64,000 nucleotides of DNA, from the NCBI GenBank assembly GCA_947044365.1, contig OX345648.1, positions 4,500,981-4,564,980 on the forward strand. The letters run 5' to 3'. This DNA comes from Petrosia ficiformis. Lineage: Eukaryota; Porifera; Demospongiae; Haplosclerida; Petrosiidae. The translations under genes and the position numbers were made by a program. Shown one piece after another: positions 37,201 through 47,295 of the stretch; the stretch's first letter is position 1, and each line of letters starts with the position of its first letter. The notes beneath the pieces are model-generated. The model ran no database searches and was not told the origin of the DNA. It was given only the letters and a program-made list of their open reading frames with translations.

Positions 37201-38223
37201 AGAGAAATATTTTACATTTGATGCCACAAAGAAAGGTTATACCTTCAATGATGATTTGGGTCTAATTTTGTAAGTTGTTCACAACATTTATGGCAATCAC
37301 TCATCTGTGTCTGCTATAAATACGTATTTATCATAGAATGATGGGTGGGAGTGAAATTAATTACATGAATGTTGTTTTTAAAGTGTATGCAAAATATTTC
37401 ACATGGCAAAGTTAGGTGAGATTTACTGCTTTTGAGACAACACATGTTTAAATGTGTAATTAAACCCTAATTTCACTCACACCCATGCTGTGACAACATC
37501 AATGTACTTTAGTGTCCATCTTTGTATGTGCATGTAAAAGCACTTACAGGATGTGGCTCATTCATATCTCCATCAATATTTTCTGTTAATGCATTACAAA
37601 TCACTTTTTCCACCTTGGTAAATTATAGATATGAAAGTAGTGCATCTTATCAACCTGTATCAAGTGGGGTAAACAGCTATTTGGTTTCCAGTACAACTGA
37701 AGCTGGAGGATATAATTATGAGTTTGTGGATACTAATCTACCTGATGTATGTTCTCATGAGATGGTGAATTTGGTGATGTGTTCAAATGGGTGTGGCTTT
37801 AAATGTAAACAAAACAAATTATACAAGCATCTACAAAATACATGTCCAAAACGTATAGTTAGTTGTGAATACTGTCACAAAGAAGATGAGTATCAGATCA
37901 TTAATGGTGATCATCATTATAAAGAATGTCCAGACTATCCTCTATATTGTCCTAACACTGAAAAGAAAATCAAACGACGTCTCATGACACAACACGGAAA
38001 TACTTGTCCTAAATGTAATAAGAAGATGAAGAGAGAAGACATGCCTCAACATAACAAGGAAAATGTGATGATAGAACGCTATTCATCTAAAATACCATTA
38101 GGTTTTATAGGTTTATTTGTCGTACTGATCTTGGCCTCAACCTATCTACGAATACCCATTATATTACTAATGATATTTGCTTTGGTAGTTATACTAACAA
38201 AATTTGGAAATACACAAGAATAA
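34211..38223 (+). CDS. Death-domain / TRAF-type zinc-finger membrane protein
   Basis: Exons 34211-34220, 34277-34564, 34624-34905, 36090-37269, 37629-38223 (TAA); 784 aa, phases consistent. Three Death-like domains: ~5-95 (VGLLLRKLREVQYEAKRFG), ~100-190 (WRSLGLDLGLPLSQINEID) and ~225-315 (LGYTQ-like, LWKWRNRNG). A ~270-aa helical region of unknown class follows. Residues ~628-730 form Cys/His-rich TRAF-type fingers (CSNGCGFKCKQ, CEYCHK, CPKCNKK). Two hydrophobic segments near 738-780 suggest C-terminal membrane anchoring. Expected role: adaptor for cell-death or immune signalling. No caspase or kinase domain is present. The first coding exon holds only 10 nt, so the start rests on splice logic. 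Stops would arise if a candidate 23-nt exon at 35156 were included. Confidence 0.82.
35800..35997. repeat. Perfect 81-bp inverted repeat with 36-nt spacer
   Basis: 35800-35880 and 35917-35997 are exact reverse complements by base-by-base comparison (outer end ATTGCTCTATAAAGGG, inner end CACAAAAGAT). It lies in the intron before exon 36090. The lack of mismatches implies recent origin or gene conversion. No target duplication seen. Confidence 0.92.
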
Positions 38224-38326
38224 TTTTAAAATGTGCAAAGAACATACAGGGATATTAAAATAGAAAAAAAGTTGACAATATTTATAATAACATGATGCAC
38301 AATACTTTCATTACGCATTTATTATC

Positions 38327-38332
38327 AATAAA
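38327..38332 (+). terminator. Poly(A) signal AATAAA of Death/TRAF gene
   Basis: Canonical AATAAA about 104 nt after the stop at 38221-38223 in AT-rich 3' sequence. Confidence 0.6.
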
Positions 38333-39043
38333 GATTTGTTATCTTATACTTTTAGAATATAGATCTAACAATAATAATTCTGAATACATTTTTGTTCGTC
38401 TGAAACAACATACACTGTAAAATTATGATGATTAATAATTATTAAAATATAATAATTATACTCATTATAGGAAGAAATAATAGTAATAAATTCATGAGTT
38501 TAGCTAATAATGTACATTATTGTGCATTCTATAAAATTAATTGTGTTGCACATATTAGACATTGTGTGACATTCTATAGACAGAGAGCCATTCTAGTCAT
38601 GCATCACTGATCATATTACTCAGTGTTACCAGGAGTGCATGAACCCTGCCGCGCTCCTGGTGTTACATAACTTCAGTAGTACATTGAGTGGCAAATCACT
38701 CAACCACTACTGACCACATTACAATATTAAAGGATATGTTATTATTTGTGTATACAAGTCCATTTTTGAGGATAGAGCTGGGTCCAGTACTCCTAGTCCA
38801 ATCCGTAACAATGTATTAAAAATATGAGCTTTGTGAATATAATATGCACATGGGTCGTGTAACCATAGCAACTCATTTGGACAGTTGAATCAACCAAACA
38901 ATTTTAATGATACTCTGAACACACACATTACTCATTTAGAATTTGCTAGATGTATACTCTTTGCTTATTATAATTAGATGCAGTTGATTGCATAAGAGGC
39001 TTATACAAGTCATTATGGCAGACATGAGAGAATTAGAAACTGA

Positions 39044-39110
39044 TGAATCTGAGCAGAGATCAAACCCAGGACCTTCTGATACATATTCAGGCCTCTTACT
39101 ATCCAAGCTA
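39044..39110 (-). repeat. tRNA-derived SINE head fragment
   Basis: The minus strand reads TAGCTTGGATAGTAAGAGGC (A-box-like) then AGAAGGTCCTGGGTTTGATC (B-box-like), sharing AGAAGGTCCTGGGTT with the tRNA-like head at 5361-5432. Confidence 0.45.
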
Positions 39111-39360
39111 GCTTTATTACTTTATGAAAGCTGTTATTTATTTAATAAACAAAACTGTTTGTCATTAATGTAGAGCCCAGCTGTTTAATTATGAGCTAAT
39201 TCAACAAATTTTTATAAAAATACATATCCCATAATAATAATAATTATTATTATTATAATTCTCCACACTACAAACTAATATAATCATAACAAGTAAATAT
39301 ACAGCCCAGCGAAATAATTATTACATCATCATATAGTCATAACATTTATCGATTGGCATT

Positions 39361-42300
39361 TTAATCGGAAGTGACTGACAATGGACCATCGTCAATTTCT
39401 TCATCACCTTCAATATCAAGTTCACTTGTTGGTTCACTGGGGGGTAAGCTATATGGACGAGGATACTTCATGTCCTATGAATGAGTAATTATAAATATAA
39501 ATGCATACAGTATGTAATGGTTCACTGGGGGGTAAGCTATATGGACGAGGATACTTCATGTCCTATGAATGAGTAATTATAAATATAAATGCATACAGTA
39601 TGTAATGGTTCACTAGGGGGTAAGCTATATGGACGAGGATACTTCATGTCCTATGAATGAGTAATTATAGATATAAATGTATACAGTATGTAATGGTTCA
39701 CTAGGGGGTAAGCTATATGGACAAGGATACTTCATGTCCTGTGAATGAGTAATTATAGATATAAATGCATACAATATGTAATGGTTCACTGGGGGGTAAG
39801 CTATATGGACGAGGATACTTCATGTCCTATGAATGAGTAATTATAGATATAAATGTATACAGTATGTAATGGTTCACTAGGGGGTAAACTATATGGACGA
39901 GGATACTTCATGTCCTATGAATGAGTAATTATAGATATAAATGTATACAGTATGTAATGGTTCACTAGGGGGTAAACTATATGGACGAGGATACTTCATG
40001 TCCTGTGAATGAGTAATTATAAATATAAATGCATACAGTATGTAATGGTTCACTGGGGGGGTAAGCTATATGGACGAGGATACTTCATGTTCTATGAATG
40101 GGTAATTATAAATATAAATGCATACAGTATGTAATGGTTCACTAGGGGGTAAGCTATATGGACGAGGATACTTCATGTCCTATGAATGAGTTATAAATGC
40201 ATACAGTATGTAATGGTTCACTGGGGGGTAAACTATATGGACGAGGATACTTCATGTCCTATGAATGAGTAATTATAAATATAAATGCATACAATATGTA
40301 ATGGTTCACTAGGGGGTAAGCTATATGGACGAGTATACTTCATGTCCTATGAATGAGTAATTATAAACATAAATGCATACAATATGTAATGGTTCACTGG
40401 GGGGTAAGCTATATGGACGAGGATACTTCATGTCCTATGAATGGGTAATTATAAATATAAATGCATACAGTATGTAAAGACGATCATTAGTTCACTAATC
40501 ACGTGACCTTCAACCAATAGGGATGATTATGTGATCTATAACCAAACAAGGTCTTTGCCGACTACCAGAGCTCATTTAAATTAACCAGATAGAGGGGTTG
40601 CCCTGGGATACGTAATTTAGTTGCCTTGTACAAAATGACCAAATAGCAGGTAAGCATTTACATATATAATATATCCAGATGACTCATTTTCTTGCATTTT
40701 GGAATAAATTTGAATCTTGAAGTACTTGTCATTTGCTATTTGTACAATATCTAACAAGCCTAATAAACAGTGGTGTGGAAACAGCCAGTCATGCAGGACA
40801 TTGTCCAATGAATCTAGTGAATGTCTGGTAAATTGAAACTGAATTGTATACAAAGTATATGGGGAGCAGGACAAGAGTAGTGAAAATAGGTCAAAATGTC
40901 TGGTAGTAGGCTCAATGTTTACACACCCCTTAATCTTCCTGGATATCAAATTTCATTGACATCCTGTACAAAATGGTAGAGTAAGTGTTTAAAAGTAACC
41001 ACTTGATTAAAACAGCCGATTTTCAGAAATATGTTTAATTAAAGACACTTTACCTTCAATGAAGCGAATGATCCTCGTCTACGTAGTTTATAGTACTCAG
41101 GATGAGTACATTCTAATGCTTTATGTCGTGCCTGTCTATAGAACTGTCCCAATTGATTCCAATCTAGTAATTCACCAAGTCGCTCAGTTCTGTTCCTCTG
41201 GAGTATTCTCTGACGTCTGTTCTGAGAGCTAAATTCAAACATGAACTATATGCGTGCATGTATGTGTGTGTGTGTGTGTGTGTGCAGATAAATAGATGAA
41301 TAGATAAATAGATGAATAGATGAATAACAATAGAAGAACAACGGATGATGGCAATTTAATGATACCAAGACAGGCAGAGATAGAGTAACTAGAGACTAGA
41401 ATGAATGAGTGATCATAACATGAAAATCTTTCTATACTTCCAACCTGAGCTAATTGTTGTATAGATTCATCAACACTACGGAATCTCCTGTCGACTATGT
41501 ATATACCATAAGCTGAAGGGTCTGAAACATTTTTACCAATGAAAGACCCAAAACCAGATAGATTAGTAGTCACTGATGGAATACCCATCACAGTACACTC
41601 AGCTAAAAATATAATTAAAAAGAATTTCCATGTAATTATTATGAAGTTAAAGGGTGTACTTAATAGGGCTGGAATGAGTACCCTATTATCCAGATAATTA
41701 TCTGCGAACTGAACATCTGGATCTGTTTCTTTGTATCTGGGTGCTCATTTAATGCATATGCACAGAAACCAAACACGTGAAATTTAATTGCAATAATATG
41801 GTGGTTGATAAGTACCAGCTTTTTTGGCTCGTAGAGTGCAGAATGATCTGTAAACACACCAATGCTGCTTGTATAAATATCTATTGCAGTTAATTACAGC
41901 AAAAAGGTGAGGTAATACTGTATATTTTAGTGCAAACAAAGTCATGAATTTTTAGAGCAATTATCCAGGTACCTGTCCGTTATTGTGAGCAGATATCCAG
42001 AAAGTAAAAGACAGGATCTGTTCCAGCCCTAGCACTTATACTATAATATACTTATGATCACTGATATAAAAAAAATTGGACTTGTCGATACACTGGAGTG
42101 GACAATTCAGTAAGCCTGATTTTATACCTAAAAGCAATCGACAACTACATGTACATGTACAAACAGAATATTTATTTACATTTTCTATGTATTTCAAATA
42201 TTATTTTAAATATCGTGATATTGCATCATATCATGATATTTTTGGTAGCAATATAATAGTTATAACACACTTTACAGTGATTACAAATGTTTTAATGTAG

Positions 42301-45300
42301 CATTAGGGCGGGTCAATAAAGGTTGAGTTTACATAATGCACGAGCCGAAGGCGAGTGCATTATGTAAACTCAACCTTTATTGACCGCCCAAGTGCTGCAT
42401 TGAAACACACAATGCACTGTCAAGTGTGTTCTAAGTGATTTATTGACGATCTAGTAAACTACCACTGTTGTTGGAGCTGCTTCATTAGTAGAGGTGAGCA
42501 AAGTGTGCAATAACTAACTTATTGCACGCAAAAGTGTGCAATAAGTGATTTAATGTTCAATCATGTAATGCATTATCTGCACTCTGATTGGCCACAGGTC
42601 ACATGATCAGCAATACTATTTTTTTTAGTCATATCACACATCTCTATTATATACAACAGACTTGGTGTGTATCCCCATGGTTCATAATAAGAATAAAATC
42701 TATTATATACAACAGACCTGGTGTGTATCCCCATGGTTCATAATAAGAATAAAATCTATTATATACAACAGACCTGGTGTGTATCCCCATGGTTCATAAT
42801 AAGAATAAAATATATTATATACAACAGACCTGGTGTGTATCCCCATGGTTCATAATAAGAATAAAATATATTATATACAACAGACCTGGTGTGTATCCCC
42901 ATGGTTCATAATAAGAGGGAAAAACACCAAGATGACTTCCTCTGACAAATTCTTCATAGTCCATTTTAAATAAGGGGTTAGTTGGAGATAGGAACTCAGG
43001 ATGAAATATCACCTGAATGAAACAATATGTAATGAATTGCGGATTGCGTTTTAACATACACAATGTAAAGCGTTTAAACATTGCGGTTTGCGTGCACGCA
43101 ATCCACAATGTTCAAACGCAACTGCAATCGACTGTAAACTGTATACATAGTATAAGGGGAGCAGGACAAGAGTGTTGAAAATAGGTCAAAATGGCTGGCA
43201 GTTGGTTCACTAATTCCACACACCTAATCATGAATTTTAATGGACTTTAGTATTAACTTACTTTAACTCTATCTTCTCGTCTATTGAACAGCTGTACACG
43301 TCTCAAACTACATAACACAGGGTCGATACCATCATCTAATACATTATGTGTTACTATGGGAGGTAGTTTAGTACGTTGAGCCGAGAATATACATTTCTTG
43401 AGCTTAATGATGTCTTGCTTCTCAATAAGAGTACTTGAATCAGGAAGTTGACCTCTGAAACATTGTAAAAATGTATTTAATACAGGTTCATGCAGTACAT
43501 GTAATTCATTACTGTAATGTTGATTCAAATATCTTCTTTCCTATTTGTTTTTGAATCTCATCAACAGTTTCACTAAATAAGAAAATGAACACACTAATCA
43601 CACATGGACATACACACATATACACATACAGAAACACACATTCATAAACACCGAGACATACATATACACATTCACATTCATGCACACATACACATACAGA
43701 CATACACATTCATAAACACCAAGACATACATATATACACATTCACATCCATGCACATATACACATACACAGACATTCATACACATGGATACATAAACCAT
43801 AAATAAACATACACATACACTATACACAGATACAGATACACACTCACACACACTTATATTGTGCATACCTCAGTTGTTTAGTAATAGCCTGTCCTTTAAG
43901 TGAGTCTACATTGAAGCTATTGGTACGGGCAGGAAATATTAGGAAAGCCACTACTGTGGTATCACTCTTACATTCCTACAGAAAGACATAAGTTTGTATA
44001 TAAATATATATTACATATATACAGTACAAGTATCAATATATACATGTACGTACATAGTACATACATATTTTTTTTCTACAAGTGTTTTGACTAAATGTGG
44101 CTTAACGAGGAAGCTAGAATAGCACACAAGTTGCTACAGTATGTTAGCCGTCTCCCGAGCACCAATGGCTTTACATCCCCTCTGAAGGATGTGGTGATGT
44201 GGTGATGAACGAACACCTCATAGGCAAGAAAAAGCCTGACCTTAGTGGGGCTTGAACCTGCAACCTTTCAATTGCAGGCCAGCACTTTAACCAGCAGGCC
44301 ACTAGTATCCCACTTCCTTTATAGCAATTTCACTGAATTCTTGTACAAAATACATGTAATAAACAATTGTGCCTGTGTTTCCATGTTTGCAAAAATTGGC
44401 AGTGGGAAGGCAAAACTTTTGATGAAATGCTCACTATTCAGAAATGTTTTTACAGCAAGCCAACAAATTCATAACCAATTTTGTTGGCTTCATTTACAAA
44501 ATGGCTACAATAATACATGTATTATAATTATGTGACCTACTTTTCAAAAAGGGACGCTTTCCTGCAAAATAATTTTGATGAAATGCTTACCTTGATTTGC
44601 TCGCCAAATCCTCCATTTTTGTACAGGAAGTCAATGAAATTCAGTATCTAAGAAGGCTAGTGTTGTTTTAGTTAACTATAACCAAAACCAAAACCCCTTT
44701 TAGTAAGGCATTGTGACTTTTAGTTAACTAAACTATAACTAAATCACAAGTCTATTGCGTTAACTAAAACTAAAACCCTTTTAGTAAGCCTAATATTATT
44801 TAGTTAATTAAAAGTTTGAGAAACTAGACATACTATAACTGTAGTCATTGTCAAACTAAAACAACACTATAAGAAGTTTAATAATAGCTCTGTCTGGATA
44901 CCAAATTTCATTAACTTCCTCTACAAAATTGCAGAATGGCAAGCAATTAAATGAAAAGTGTTTGATCAAAATTATTATGCAAGGAACTGTCCCTTTTCAA
45001 AAATAAGGTCATATTATATCAATAATCTCCACCTTTAAGTAATGATTCAATCGAGATAGTGCCTCTATAAATATATCTGCTCCTTTGTTGCTGAATTCAT
45101 ATCTATAATGAGATATTTACATGTACATGTATTTGTGTTCAGTTGTGTAGCTTACCTTCCTGCTATGAAGAAGTACAGTGTGTTGTCAAGATTGAAATCA
45201 TAGTGACTAAGAGGATATAGAATGGATGGATGGACGGATAAATGGATGAATGGACGAATAAATGGATGAATGGATGGATACACTGATGAATGGACAAATG

Positions 45301-45431
45301 GACAAATGGACAAATGGTTGAATATATAAATGGATGGATGAATGGATGATTGTCTAGACTGAAGTCATAATGAATAAAAGGGTACAGAATCAATGGATGA
45401 ATAGATAGATAGCTATAGATAGATATAAGTT

Positions 45432-45492
<61 letters not shown>

Positions 45493-45951
45493 ATAGACAG
45501 ATAGATACATGTAGATAGATAAATGAAAGGATCGATGAATCAATTGATGGAAAGATAAAATGAATGAATGAATGAATGGCTGGATAGATGAGTGAATCCA
45601 CAAATATGTATTTATGTATGTGCGTAGTTATTTAAGCATGAGTGGTTGTATCATGATGGTAACATTTACTCACCCATGAAAATGTCCTCTTACAAAATCA
45701 TGGAGTTTCTCTTTGGCTTTTGCATGTAGATTTTGGAATTCATGTATTGCACTGAAAATAAGAGACACTTATCATTATTACACTACTCCTCAAAATTAAC
45801 ATTCCATATCTACAGTACACATTACTATACTGTATAATGTTAAATAGTGCCAATGTATATTATCATTTAATAGTACTAACGCCTTCTTTCATCTAAATAT
45901 ATTAACTCACCTAAACTTTATTACATTCAGTCCATTTGGTAAAATAACATC

Positions 45952-45984
<33 letters not shown>

Positions 45985-46873
45985 GAAATAAAACCAAAAG
46001 TCCCCTTTGTCACAATAATGAATATACATGTAGATATCATCATCTAAATTTATACTTCATTCTCACTTGAACAGAAATAAATCTTTTAATAATTTTAATT
46101 CTTCTCTTACCTGGCTTTCTCTTAAGGAGATGCTCTGCTTCATCAGCAGTAATCTGTGACACTGTAGTGAAGACATGGCAACAATGGGCAGCTGCTCTCT
46201 CAATGCAATATTTGTGATAGATCTGTCTATCTCCAGCTTCCTAATAGAGAGAGAAAGACAGAGAAAAAGAGGTTGTGCAAAAAGAAGAAATGAAGAAGAT
46301 AAGTACACAGTATTTCTAAGCTCATACACATGAATATGTACTTCATATACTTCATGTACTTGTACTCATGAATATCATAAGTACTTCGTGTACATGTACA
46401 TGTACTCATAAATATTGTACACATGTACAGCAACACATGTACATGTACATGCATGTATTACACTAACCTTATCAACATCAAACTGGAAAATATATTTGGC
46501 ATATATCATAAAGTGAGGGGGAGGAGAAAGGAAGAGGAAGAGAAAGGAAGAGAGGGAGGGGAGGAGAGAGGAGGAGGGGAGGGGAGGGAAGGAGGGAAAA
46601 GAGAGAGAAGGGTGGTAGAGGGGGAGGAGTAAGGAAGGGGAAGAGAAAGGGAGAAAGGGAGGGGAGGAGAGAGGAGAAGGGAAGGGGAGGGAAAAGGGAG
46701 AGAGGGGAGGTAAAGGGAGAGGGGAGGTAAAGGGGAGGGGAGAGAGGGAGGGGAGGAGGGAGGAAGGGGAAGAGAGAAATGGCAATAATGAAGAAACAGA
46801 CATTCAGACAGGTAAGAAAATAAAAATATATATGCAGATAAATAAATAGATACAGGGATAAATGGATAGATAG

Positions 46874-46904
<31 letters not shown>

Positions 46905-47264
46905 GATAGATAGATAGATACATGAAGGTACATAGATAGATCGATATAATTTAGATAGATAGATACTAGATAGATAGATGGTTTGTAGATACGTAGATAG
47001 ATGTAGATGTAGCAATACAGATACAAGAATCAAACTCACATAAGGAAGATTATTATAAAAGTCTTCATTCCCAGCACACAAGTGTCGTCCCAACAGAGTG
47101 GCATGAGTTGTGAATATCGTTGAAACAGAAATTTGTCGGAGTCTCAACAAGAGGAGACCAAGACCAGACATCCACTCATGGAAATGAGCTATTACCATGG
47201 GAGTGGGGCCAGGAAGACGAGAATAGAACTGAAAACAAAATATGGAAATAAAAGAAGTAAATGT

Positions 47265-47295
<31 letters not shown>

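Larger units (their letters stand above)
38224..39360. other. Convergent 3' intergenic region
   Basis: Lies between the Death/TRAF stop (+) and the glycogen synthase stop (-). It has the AATAAA at 38327, a hairpin ACCAGGAG...CTCCTGGT (38629-38664), and a SINE-like B box on the minus strand (39044-39110). Otherwise AT-rich. Confidence 0.6.
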
